Assembly (NCBI GenBank): GCA_028274465.1 | Contig: CM051457.1 | Span: 96,037,982-96,101,981 of the forward strand | Direction: 5' to 3' | Origin: Plantago ovata | Taxonomy: Eukaryota; Streptophyta; Magnoliopsida; Lamiales; Plantaginaceae | DNA length: 64,000 bases | Shown: positions 34,253 to 44,699 of the stretch, in pieces | How positions within the stretch are numbered: the stretch's first letter is position 1 | Layout: each line of letters begins with the position of its first letter | Notes under the pieces: model-generated | Seen by the model: the letters and a program-made list of their open reading frames with translations, nothing else | The model's database searches: none | Told to the model about the DNA's origin: nothing | Made by a program: the position numbers and the translations under genes

Positions 34253-34932
34253 AATTGCAAATTCTTTCGGCACTGCCAATTTCTTATGAATTAAATCAAA
34301 CCAAATAATTTAAATGATGCAAATTGCGTAGAAGAGATTCGCACGCCTGAGAATTTGATTACTAGTATGCAGGTCGAACCTGAGATTAGGGGCCATATGT
34401 GCGAAAATTTTAAACGAAGTCGAGTATTCAAATAAAATGAAATACTATACTGCATAAAGTCTTCCTAAAATTTTGGAAGGCTTTGAGTTGGACATTTCTT
34501 CTCCAGATATTTTTTTATTTGAAAGTTTCAGATGCTATATTGATCTTGCAATCTCAAGCTGGAGAAGGAATATTATGGCAAACTGTTTTCGGCACCGCCA
34601 ATTACGTATGAACTAAACTGAATCAAATAATTTAAACGATGCAAATTATGGAGAAGAGGTTTGCGCGCTTGTGAATTTGATCCCTAATATGCAGAGCCGA
34701 TCCTAAGATTTAGGGGCCATGTGCGAAAATATTAAACAGGAGCATGTATTCAAATAAAAAAAATTATATTCAATAATAAAATTACAAAAATTATACATCA
34801 AATCATTCTCAATTACTATCCTAATAGAAATTGACTTGAATTAGGTAAAAGTGGATTGAAAATATGTGGGTTAAATATAGTCATTGAGGAAGGAGTATGA
34901 AAATCTTAACTCTAAGTATGAAAGTATATTAA

Positions 34933-35345
34933 TTTAACGCCCCGACCACTAATCAACTGAAGTCCTGACCCTTTGGGACGACATTGTTACAACTGGGCTG
35001 CTTTCCAGGGTCATATGATAGCCCCACATATCAACACGTGTTCTAATTAACGAACTTTGTCCTCACTCGTGAGCGTACCGGGAACATCCCAGTAGGTTGC
35101 CCATGCATCCTTGAATTACTCCAGAGCAAGCAAGCTTAACTCTGATGTTCTTTCGTATGGATTCCCGAAAAGAAAGGTGCACCTCGCTGGTATGAGTAGC
35201 GTTCTCAATCCCTTTAAACTCTCTGAAATTTTAGGGCGTTACATTCATCCCTCTATCTTAATTTGTGCAACGTCCTTGTTGCGCCTTGTCCAGACCAACC
35301 ATCCATCCCTTTTTGGGCTTTGGGATGGTTCATCTCTGATACCAT
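34933..35345 (-). mobile_element. Cassandra-type TRIM: 3' LTR, internal region and primer site
   Basis: The LTR (34933-35243, minus) begins 'tgtaacgccc' and is similar throughout to the Cassandra LTR at 5620-5923, including the 5S-like segment, here more diverged. The internal region is only about 100 bp. It ends with a purine tract 'aagatagagggatgaa' before the LTR and starts with primer site 'tggtatcagagatg' (about 35332-35344, minus). Where the 5' Cassandra LTR should be, a different TRIM LTR is found. Confidence 0.85.
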
Positions 35346-35374
35346 TTGTATATATCTCGCTTTCAATTAACTTT

Positions 35375-35612
35375 TGTAACGACCTAGCCCCTTGTGGAAA
35401 TGACCCGACCCTTTTAGGCTAGCGCGATTACTCGTGGACAGGTCTGTACACGTCTCAGGTTAATGATATAGTTCGCTTTGAGCCTGAGCCTGTACGGATT
35501 TACTTTTGGAATCATCCAAAAGACCTCATATATACCATATGAGAGTGGTAGTCTACCTAAACATACCCTTTATCCCACCTTCCTTAACTGATGTGTGATG
35601 TGGGGTATGACA
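35375..35612 (-). mobile_element. TRIM LTR of the second family
   Basis: It is related to the LTRs at 59661-60213 and 7236-7390: 'tgtaacgacc' at one end, 'ggggtatgaca' at the other, and internal blocks 'tcgctttgagcctgagcctg', 'ggatttacttttggaatcat' and 'gagagtggtagtct'. More diverged than the other copies. It lies 30 bp from the Cassandra primer site, in the same orientation. Confidence 0.8.
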
Positions 35613-35862
35613 ACTAATGGAATTTTGTTAGAAAATAGGAAATTTAAATTTAAGTAAAAATTTATGGAATGTTAGAAATTGAGAAATTTTAGCGGATTTG
35701 AGAAGAAAGAGGAATAAATGAAGAGAAGGGATTTTAGTAAATGAAAAATTGAGAAGTTTTATGGCGTTTTCCTATCATTAATTAACTATATCACTTTTTT
35801 TTGTTATGGGGCCTGCGTAGCGAGCTTGCCTTCGACCAAGCTTGTCAATATGCACTGTTGGT

Positions 35863-36933
35863 TGTTGGTGTCGAAATATGTCCAACCCCTAAGGGTGCCT
35901 AAGAGCGTACTAGGGCGTCATGAGCTGACCATGATAAAAGAGTCCTACCACCCATCACCATGGTCCTCCAGACAAGAGATTAGGCAAAATAGCCTAAGTC
36001 CTGGTCCCAAGCAAAAGGTGGTCCTCGGACCATAGGAGCACTCCTTCCGACAAGGAAGAGCTAACTGGTACCAAGGAAAAGGTGGTCCTCGGACCTTAGG
36101 AGCACTCTTTACGACAAGGAAGAGCTAACAGGTCCCAAGGAAAAGGTGGTCCTCGGACCTCATGAGCACTCCTTACGACAAGGAAGAGCTAACAGGTCCC
36201 AAGGAAAAGGTGGTCCTCGGACCTCATGAGCACTCCTTACGACAAGGAAGAGCTAACAGATCCCAAGGAAAAGGTGGTCCTCGGACCATAGGAGCACTCC
36301 TTACATCACGGAAGAGCCGACAAGTCCCAAGGAATGGGTGGTCCTTGGACCGCAGGAGCTTAATGTGCGCCCTACTACCTCGTCATCGGACGGTACTAGG
36401 GAGACACACAATCTACTAGCCTTCTGGCGCCCGAAAGGACCACTTTACCCCTGCCAACCCTAGCAAAGGTCTGGGCCAAAGCTCATGGGTCACATCCAAT
36501 GGTCCTAAACCAAATGGAGGATTAATCCTAGCCTTACACTTGTCGCGATCGTACGCACAAGGACAATATACTACTACAAGTATAAATAGAAGCTCAACTC
36601 CACAAGAAGGAAGAGAAAACACAATGATTATCAATCATCTCACTACATTTACTAGGGAAGTCTTCCAACTCCCTATACGTAAAGTCGTCCCTCCGGCTTG
36701 ATCATAGACAAGCCAGGCTAGAGGTACTAACCCCCTCTCTTGCCAAGTTATATTTCAGGTCCTAGGAGCAAAATGGAAGGTACTTGAAGATCGAAGGACG
36801 CTAATGGACTTGAGCCCTACGACGACGCTCTAGAGGAAAGCATTATTGTCGCCCTATGACGATGCTCCAGAGAAAAGCATTATTGTTGCCCTACGATGAC
36901 GCTCAAGAGGAAAGCACGAAATACACTTCAACA
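35863..36933 (+). repeat. 5' LTR of the Tat-type element
   Basis: 1071 bp. Contains a 64 bp tandem array with unit starts at 36005, 36070, 36134, 36198, 36262 and 36326 (five full units and a partial one), each with 'ccaaggaaaaggtggtcctc'. The 3' LTR has only three full units and a partial one. Confidence 0.92.
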
Positions 36934-36935
36934 TT

Positions 36936-36953
36936 TGGCGCCGTCTTTGGGAA
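36936..36953 (+). other. Primer-binding site of the Tat-type element
   Basis: TGGCGCCGTCTTTGGG starts two bases after the 5' LTR. It resembles the TGGCGCCGTTG-type site (aspartic acid tRNA) common in Tat/Athila elements, with changes after the first nine bases. Confidence 0.75.
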
Positions 36954-39236
36954 CCGATCAAAAGGTTACCCTTGCCCTACTAGCGCGAGCCGAAGGATGA
37001 ACAATCCCAGAAGAAGTACATGTCTTGCGACCGCCACCGGAGAACCCCAACCTGCCCTCCCTAGGGCCCGTCACCCATTAGGAGGCGGAGGCAGAGGAAG
37101 GGGAAGAGGAACCGGTGGTTGGGAAGTTAAAAATAACAATGTTGATGATTACATGGACCGTGATTTGGTCGACCGAGCCCCAACAAGTGTCACCGCTCCG
37201 GAGGGGGTTGATGAAGATGCGCCCCAAGGACTCCCCATCGGATCCGGGTATGGCGCATTAAGCCCTTCGGCCCCTCAAGTCCCAAGGCAAGTCCAACCGC
37301 TCCCAAGGCAAGTCCAACCACTTCCGATGAACTTCACCCTTCCCAACGGGCATGTAGTTAGTCCTGCATAATTTGGATTCACGGAGTCACAATATGCACT
37401 ATTCCTCTTGACCATTCAAGGGTGCCTAGAACCAAACGAAGCAACGAGGGTACAAGAAGAAGTAAGAGCCCAAAGGCAAGATCCCGCACCACTCCAAGTG
37501 AGAGCGAACCACATGAAAGATGAAGCTCAATCTCGAGCAAGTCCTAGGCCGGTCTATTCAAGGCTAGGACCGCAAGGCGTGTAATCAAGACTAGGCCCAC
37601 AAGGAGCGCCCGGAGACTTAAGAAATGTGATCGAGAGGAGAGTGAGGGCCTCGCAAGTGCCTAACATCCCACCTCCTCCGAACCATTTGCAACTTCAAGG
37701 TTATGTAGCCAGGTCGTGCTTTAATGGGTTGGGTTTCGTTTATTTCGGAACCCAATGGCCAACCTATCTACAAAATCTTTAAATGGAGGTCCGGAAATAA
37801 TGCTATACATTTGCGATGAAAAAGTAAGCACCTCGACTTACTATCAAAACATCATTCATCATTCATTCATCATCATTTATCATTTATCATTCATTCATCC
37901 ATTCATTCATAAATCCTCTCACACATTCGTGCGGATGCATGCATCATTATGCATCACTTACTATGAAAGTATACATGGTTCAACGAATGAGAATATTATT
38001 CGGGTTCCAACACCCTTGAAATTATATAATACCGACCGTCTCGGCATAAGGTCCAAGGACCAAGGATATGAGTAGCAAGGAAGTGAAGATTCCTTGAAAC
38101 ACAAGGTTTTATGCCTGAGAGGCATTTGAAGTTCTCGCATATCATGAAGAGCTCATATGAAAGGCCCCCTCTCTCTTTTTAAGCCTTAGTTCATGTTTTA
38201 TTTTTCTTGGTCATGCGCCCACCCTTGCACTTGAATTTCCGTCAAATCAAGGCAACTTTATCTCTCGGCCTACTAGGACCATTTCACTCAAAGTAATGGT
38301 TGGAAGAAAGAGCAAAACATCGGACTAGGACTCAAGATATGACAAACCTATTACGTCAACAGGAAACAAGTCCAAAACTTGAAAAGAGGGACTATTAGGG
38401 GCCTAGGACCACATGACGTGGGCTTCACAAGGGCCTAACAACCCAACTCCTCCGGACCACTCACAGCTTCAAGTTGTTAATCCACCCACTCTTCCAAATC
38501 AAACAACTCCTCAAATTCTTCCGGAGGCAATGGTTGAAAATAACGGTGGTAGGACTCAAGTCACTCCAACGGTGGGGTTCGACCCTCTTACCGGGAGGTG
38601 ACTCACTCTTAAAGAATTAACGGCCCAGAGGAGAGTCCTAGAAGTACAAATTGGTGCCTTGCGGGCGAATGTCCAAGAGCAAGAGAAGGATATGGAGCCA
38701 AGTGCCCTTAGTGATGCCATAAGGAATCATGTGGTGAAAACCAACAGAGGATTCCCAATATTGGAGAATTATGATGGATACTGAAAAAGACCTAGAGCAA
38801 GGCGGCGGAGGAATTCCGAAAAACCATTCCGGCAAGGACTCATCCTCCGGACCCTCCGAAGGAAAAGGGACACCAAAGGCAAGACCGGAACCATCATCCG
38901 AAGAAAAAGAGCCAAGACCAAAGGAATGCCATTCAAAAGAGCCACACTATCAAAATGACTACAGAGACAGAAGGACACCCACAAAGAGATATCCTCCTAG
39001 AAGGTACGAGAAGTACACCGAGCTTAATAGGCCAAGATACGACATCTTGAGCACTATTATAACAAGAAGAATGGATGTGGATTGGCCCGAGCCTATTCCG
39101 GACTCCCGGAGGAATAGAGACTCTCAAAATTTTTGACATTTTCACAAAAGCAAGGGACATACAACCGATGAATGTAGTAACCTCAACTCTGAAATCGAGA
39201 AGTTAATACGCCGAGGACAGTTGGTTAATTACATTC
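36954..39236 (+). pseudogene. gag: Tat gag region, heavily decayed
   Basis: Short frames give Pro-rich and charged segments. The best is at 38413-39136 with 'VQIGALRANVQEQEKD'-type text and an Arg/Lys/Pro-rich stretch. Near 39137-39236 the translation 'SKGHTTDECSNLNSEIEKLI' is the C-terminal gag motif of Tat elements. An ATTC-type microsatellite interrupts the region at about 37850-37912. The capsid core is not recognisable in one frame. Confidence 0.65.
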
Positions 39237-39442
39237 GTCGTGAGGCGCCAATCCACCATATCGCCCCCGAACCTTGAAGGGAACGTTCAAACCTTCCTCC
39301 TCCTCCAGAGGTCGAGAGGCGTCGAGATTATGCGAGAGAACAAAACTTTGAGAATAGACCCATTCATGGAAGAATTCTTACTACTGCCGGAGGACCGGCG
39401 GGAGGAGATAGTCGCAAGGCAAGAGAAAGAACCGCGAACGAC

Positions 39443-39796
39443 TTGCCTGTCCGAGATGCTAAGTATGGGGAGGTCACGCCGAGAGGAACCAATATGATCT
39501 CTTTTAACGATAGTGAGCTTCCTCTGAGACATGCCGGCGGAGGCGACGTCCAAGATCCAAGTGTTCCCTTGGTAGTGTCTCTCAACATCTTTTGCTATGA
39601 AGTCCCAAAGGTCCTAATAGATATCGGAAGTTCAACCAATCTCATCTTTACAAGAATTTTGAAAAAGATGAAAATCAACCCAAGGCAAGGTCTGAAAGAA
39701 GTTGTAAGCGCCCTAGTAGGGTTCGGAGGACAGCCAATACTCCCCCTTGGAAGCTTGGTCCTACCAGTGTCCATGGGCAAGAAATTGGAAATATAA
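39443..39796 (+). pseudogene. Tat aspartic protease
   Basis: The frame reads 'SFNDSELPLRHAGGGD', then 'KVLIDIGSSTNLIF', then 'PILPLGSLVLPVSMG'. This is the retropepsin of Tat-type elements. The active-site triad reads D-I-G rather than D-T/S-G. The frame stops at 39796. Confidence 0.8.
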
Positions 39797-40097
39797 GGGA
39801 GATTTGGGAATACTACACCCTCTCGGCAAGTGTGACCTCGAGCGCACGACACGCCTTAGGAGAAGATGGTCCAGAAGCACAACAAGCCAACACTTTCTAT
39901 GTTGTTCGCTCGACACGAAGAAAATCCAAAAAGCCTAGTCCGTCACTTAGGCGAAGGAAAGCGATCCAAAGGAAAGAAAAAGCATGGTAGTGGAAGAGGT
40001 CAAAGAGCTATAGGAATACCAAGTAATTCCACCTATCCCGCCGACCTTAAAGAAGAAAGCATTCTTTGAAGAAAACAAAATTGAGACCAAAGAATCA

Positions 40098-41365
40098 TTG
40101 GAAGAAATTCAAGTGGTGGAAGGATGCCCTGAAAAAATTACAAGGGTTGGGACCGAAATGACCGCCGAAGTGCGAATAAAAGTAATCCAATGCCTCAGGG
40201 ACAACAATGATGTCTACGCATGGAGTACGGAGGACCCCAAAGGAATTGACCCAAGGATCGTTGTTCACCGTCTAAACGTAGATCCAAAGATTGCTCATAT
40301 ACGCGAAAAGCGAAGAGATTTTGGTCCAGAGGACAATGCCATCATAGACGTCGAGGTCCAAAGGCTCTTGGAAGCGGGACACATCAAAGAAGTAAGATAC
40401 TCTGCTTGGGTTTGCAATGTTGTCCTAGTAGAAAAAAGCAAAGGAAAGTGGAGAATGTGCAACAACTTCACGCGCCTCAAGAAGTTCTGTCCGAAGGATC
40501 CATATCCCCTTCCTAGAATTTACCAACTTGTGGATTCTACCGTCGGATGTGCGTTACTTAGTTTCATGAACGCCTACCAAGGCTTCTATCAAATCAAGAT
40601 GGTGAAGACGATGTGCAAAAGACCGCTTTCTTTGCCAATGGCAACATTTATTGTTTCAACGTCATGCCTTTCGGACTCAAGAACGCCGGGGAAACATACC
40701 AACACCTCGTGAACAAGATGTTCGAGGAAGAGATTGGAAAAACCATGGAGGTTTATGTCGATGATATGCTAGTGAAAAGCAAGACGGAGGACCAACATGT
40801 TGAAAACCTCAATAGGTGCTTCGCGGTCCTGAGGAAGTATGGTATGAAGCTCAACCCGGTAAAATGCACATTTGGTGTCAAAGGAGGCAAGTTCCTTGGT
40901 TACATGGTGACCGAAAGGGGGATAGAGGCAAATCCAAAAAAAAAATCAAGGCCATTCTTGACTTGCCACAACCAAAGACACTCAATGAGGTCCAACAATT
41001 GATTGGGAAATCCATCGCCTTAAGCCGTTTCATCTCAAGATCGGTCGAGAAAAACTTACCCTTCTTCAAGGTCCTGAGGAAGAGTAATCAGTTTGAATGG
41101 ACCAAGGAGTGCGAAGAAGCATTTGAAAACCTCAAGCAATATCTGTTGTCGCCACCCTTGCTGTCTAAGCCGGTCGACGGAGAACCATTATACTTATACC
41201 TATTGACCACGCAAGAAGTGATAAGTTCCGTCCTATTACGGCTCCAAGGGAACGATCATATGCCCATGTACTACTTGAGTAAACCGCTCACTTGTGCGGA
41301 TACGAGATACTTGGACGTTGAGAGATTGTCATTCGCCGTTGTCTATACCGCAAGAAGGCTCAGGC
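40098..41365 (+). pseudogene. Tat reverse transcriptase and first RNase H
   Basis: RT motifs in order: 'EKRRDFGPEDNAIIDVEVQR', 'LVEKSKGKWRMCNNFTRLKK', 'KDPYPLPRIYQLVDSTVG', 'SFMNAYQGFYQIKM', then in a second frame 'FCFNVMPFGLKNAGETYQ'-type text and the intact catalytic box EVYVDDMLVKS (about 40748-40780). The RNase H part follows in a third frame ('SRPVEKNLPFFKVLR'-like text, 'MYYLSKPLTCADTRYLDVER'). Frameshifts lie near 40610 and 40940. RNase H breaks off at 41365, where a MITE was inserted. Confidence 0.88.
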
Positions 41366-41367
41366 CA

Positions 41368-41999
41368 TCTCCAGCAGCGTATGAGCGGCTGAAGATGAGA
41401 GGGCTCATCCCCTCTCACACGCTGCTGGGCGTGTGAGAGGGGATGTGAGACTCATCCCTGCCTCACTAGGTGAGGGGGGGTGAGCCATAATTTTTTTCCT
41501 TTTTTGTTTTTTGTTTCTTTATTTGTTACTTTATTATTTAGTTTTACCATTTTCTTTTTTTTTGTTTTATTTCATTTCATCATTTCATCATTATGTAGTA
41601 TTTTAATTCATGCAAGTATGTTATAATCTTTAATTATCAAGTGTTGTAATTTACTAAATTAATGTGATGTTACTATATGTGATTAATGGTATTATATCTA
41701 TGTAATTCTAGGCATTTTTACAATTTTTAATTACCAAGTAATGTAATTTTATTAACTTTTATCGTAAGTTTTAAATAATAAGTTATGCCATATTTAAAAT
41801 TAATATGATATTAATAAATTAATTAATAATACTATAATAAAATAAGAATGAAGTTCAAAAGAAATGTTAAATAAAATGGAAAAAGGTGGGATGAGAGGGG
41901 ATGACTGTTGGAGCAGTTTGGAGTAGTTTGGGATGAGTAAATTGAGACGCTGACGTGGCGTGATGTCGTGATGAGAGGGTATGACTGCTGGAGAAGGCT
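41368..41999. mobile_element. MITE-like DNA element inside the Tat RNase H
   Basis: About 630 bp with ends 'tctccagcag' and, inverted, 'ctgctggaga'. Removing it lets the RNase H reading continue from 'YTARRLR' (left) to 'PYFGAHKVIVRTNQPLKQVL' (right). Flanks tcaggcca and ttaagcca agree at six of eight bases and may be a decayed 8 bp duplication. A perfect 16 bp inverted repeat (41406-41421 and 41430-41445, 8 bp loop) lies near the left end. The interior is AT-rich and non-coding. Superfamily not assigned. Confidence 0.75.
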
Positions 42000-42721
42000 T
42001 TAAGCCATACTTTGGTGCGCACAAGGTTATTGTCTGAACAAACCAACCTCTCAAGCAAGTCCTAAGGCGACCAGAAATGAGCGGAAGGGCCAAAGACCCT
42101 ATGGACATCCATCCAAAAGAAGGACAATCCGATTCAGCCATGGTGATTGATACACAAGGGCCACCAGTCAATGAGCATTTCAAAGACCTAGAAGCAACGC
42201 TTAAAGGGTTCAAAGAACTAGCTCAAGCTAGTAGGGAGATCGACATGACCAATGCCGAGGACGCAATCCTTTATCATCCAGAGACAAGTGATCGAAGGGA
42301 AGTTGATACCCGCAACCATATTTTTCTTTTTAATGACGTGGCCATGGAAGAGGCGAATTCCCAAATTGTGCTCCAAGGACCAAAACCCGTGACGAAAGGT
42401 CCGGAGGAAAAGGAAAAAGGCCCGGAGGAAGAGACCAATGGTCCGGAGGAACCCCTCCGAGAAATCGCACTTCCCGAGCTGAAGGAACCAAAAGATCATG
42501 AAGATGTTTGGATTTTGCAAGTCGATGGTTCATTGTCCGGAAGGAGCGGAGGAATTGGAATCCACCTCCGGAGCCCTGGAGGAGCTGAGCTAGAATATGT
42601 TGTGACCTTGGGTTTCTCGGTCTCCAACAATGAAGTCGAGTATGAAGCAATTCTAATCGGCTTCCGGATGGCCAAGGCATTACAAGTGAAAAAGATCAAG
42701 CTCTTTACTGATTCACAATAG
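42000..42721 (+). pseudogene. Tat RNase H remainder and archaeal-type RNase H
   Basis: After the MITE the frame gives the end of the RT-linked RNase H, an acidic Lys/Glu/Pro linker with 'GPEEKEKGPEEETNGPEE', and then a second RNase H: 'VWILQVDGSLSGRSGGIGIH', 'GFSVSNNEVEYEAILIG' and 'KKIKLFTDSQ'. The D, E and D catalytic residues are visible. A second RNase H of this type is the marker of the Tat lineage. A TAG stop ends the frame at 42721. Confidence 0.88.
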
Positions 42722-43451
42722 GCCGAAAGGCAAATCTCTGGAGCATTCAAAAGAGAATTCAATGGTAGGGCGAACGCTTTATCAAAATATGCATCAGCGT
42801 ACGGAGAAGTGGATACGCGAAATGTGATACTTATGAGGATTGAGAATTCATCCGCCAGGAACTCTCAACCAAGTGCGCAAGGCATGTTCATAATTGATAC
42901 CTCCCCAAGTTGGATGCAACCCATTGCCGCCTATTTGATGCATGGCGTCTTACCAAGAGATTGTGCGGAGGCAAGGAGAATCAAAGGGAGAACTATGACG
43001 TACTTCGTCCAAGGGACATTTTTATACAAAGAGATCCTTCAAAGGCACGCACTTGAAGTGTGTTAGCAACAATGAAGTACGATTTGTCCTAGAAGAGATG
43101 CACATAGGAAGTTGTGGTGAGCACTCCGGAGGAAGAGCATTAGCCCAAAAAGTAATCCGCCAAGGATTTTATTGGCCAACCGTGAGAGAGGATGCCGCAC
43201 AATTTGTGCGCAAGTGTAAAGATTGCAAATACTTTGTCTCTCCCGACCATGCACCCGCAAGACCCCTCATCGCTGCCCAAATTACATGTCCTTTCGACCA
43301 AGGGGGAATTGACATAGTAGGACCATTGCCTAGAGGAACAAAAAAGTGGAGGGAAGGCCAAAAATCTTATCTTCTCAGTTTTTTAAGACGAGAAAAAGAT
43401 GTCTCGGACAAATTTTTGAGAGTTTCGAGTTGGAAGTCTCCGGACGCATAA
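42722..43451 (+). pseudogene. Tat integrase N-terminal part
   Basis: Frames 42809-43066 and 43053-43451 overlap with a shift. They read 'SWMQPIAAYLMHGVLPRD', then 'VLEEMHIGSCGEHSGGRALA', 'GFYWPTVREDAAQFVRKCKD' with the HHCC zinc-binding pattern, and 'CPFDQGGIDIVGPLPRGTKK', which begins the catalytic core at its first Asp. The rest of the core and the C-terminal domain have been deleted, so the copy cannot integrate by itself. Confidence 0.85.
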
Positions 43452-44694
43452 TTGCCCGACCTCCAGTCCTTATCCAACCTTCAAACGGTCCGACGAGCAC
43501 AAGGTGATTTTTCCTTGGTTTTTTGAAGAAAAAGTTGAAAGGAGAAAAAGTGTGCTCGACGATACACTTAACTATCTAAGGGGCCGACTACAACGGTTCG
43601 AAAGAGTCAATATACCATGCCCGACGACAATGTCCAGCACAACATTTTCCCCACTATTTTTTGGAAATAAAATCGGGGGGAAACAAGTGAACCAATCACT
43701 TATAAACTTGAAGCGCCCGAGGACGCTTACAAGTCGAAAGGTCCAAGGACACCGACTACAACAAGAGGTCCTACCAGTCGAGCTCAACACTTAGAATATT
43801 TTTTCGAAGTATGAAAGTGAAACTTTTTACGGTCCGAGCACCATCGACATAGGACGCAAAATCGCCCTAAGGTTCGAGGTACATACTACATCAGACAAGT
43901 CGTAAAGGATCAAAGGCTTTAGCAAAATTCAAAGCCAATGGAATTAAGAAATGTCCGACCATTACACGGTCCTCGGACATCGTCTACCTGCATAAGCCTT
44001 CAAATATAACTTACATGCTATCTGACATGGCAAATGTTAAAGTTAAAAAAGGGAGGAAGGACCAAGAAAGTTTCCTCCGACGAAAAGTCCTCCGGAGCAT
44101 AGATTGTCTTCCCAAGGAGAGTGTCCTCCGGAGCATAGACAGAATTGTCCTCCTGAAAAGAGTATCCTCCAACGAAAAATCCTCCGGAGCATAGACAGAA
44201 TTTTCCTCCCAAGAAGAGTGTCCTCCAACGAGAAGTCCTCCGGAGCATTGACAGAGTTGTCTTCCCAAGGTGAGTGTCCTCCGGACCATAGACATACGTT
44301 TCCTCCCGAGAAGAATATCCACCGACCAAAAATCCTCCGGAGGATAAAAACACAAAAAACTTTTGTTCTTAGAAAATTAAACTGAGAACAAAGTATTTCA
44401 GGCGCCCGAAAAGTTCTTGAAAAGTTGTGGTGAAGGACCTATATCCTCAATAAGCACTTGTCCTCCGACCCAAAAGAAAACATACTCCTCCCGAAGAAGT
44501 TTATACAACATAGCGTCCGAGGACAATGAGGAACCAAGGCGCCCGACTAGCTGTGCTCATACTTAGAATAAATTTTGCAAGTATTGAAAAGAGATTATAA
44601 CGGGCAACGTTGCATCTCCTGAGTAATGTCTTCGTCCTCCCGACTATTCCCAAAGCTGCCTTTGAACTCATCTCCGCTTTGCTCCTCGGGCGCA
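43452..44694 (+). repeat. Tat 3' non-coding region with 'cctccgga' repeats
   Basis: No sense coding region is seen. At about 44085-44345 a unit of about 50-60 bp with 'tcctccggagcatagacaga' and 'cctccca.gaagagtgtcc' repeats five or six times. The small antisense frames over this array are repeat by-products. The segment ends at the 5 bp duplication of the solo LTR. Confidence 0.7.
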
Positions 44695-44699
44695 TCAAA

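Larger units (their letters stand above)
31979..34758. repeat. About 305 bp tandem duplication split by a LINE
   Basis: Copy 1 is 31979-32121 plus 34269-34445, with the LINE in between. Copy 2 is about 34457-34758. Both contain 'aaggctttgagttg', 'ttcttctccaga', 'gaaagttt.a.atgctatatt', 'ggcac.gccaatt' and 'gaatttgat'. The copies differ by many substitutions, so the duplication is older than the LINE insertion. Confidence 0.8.

Noticed and set aside
36005-36362. CRISPR-like array in the Tat LTR
   Set aside because: The 64 bp units are contiguous with no unique spacers, and the setting is a plant LTR.
44011-44385. Repeated antisense and sense frames in the Tat 3' region
   Set aside because: They arise from the 'cctccggagcatagac' tandem array; no non-repeat protein sequence.
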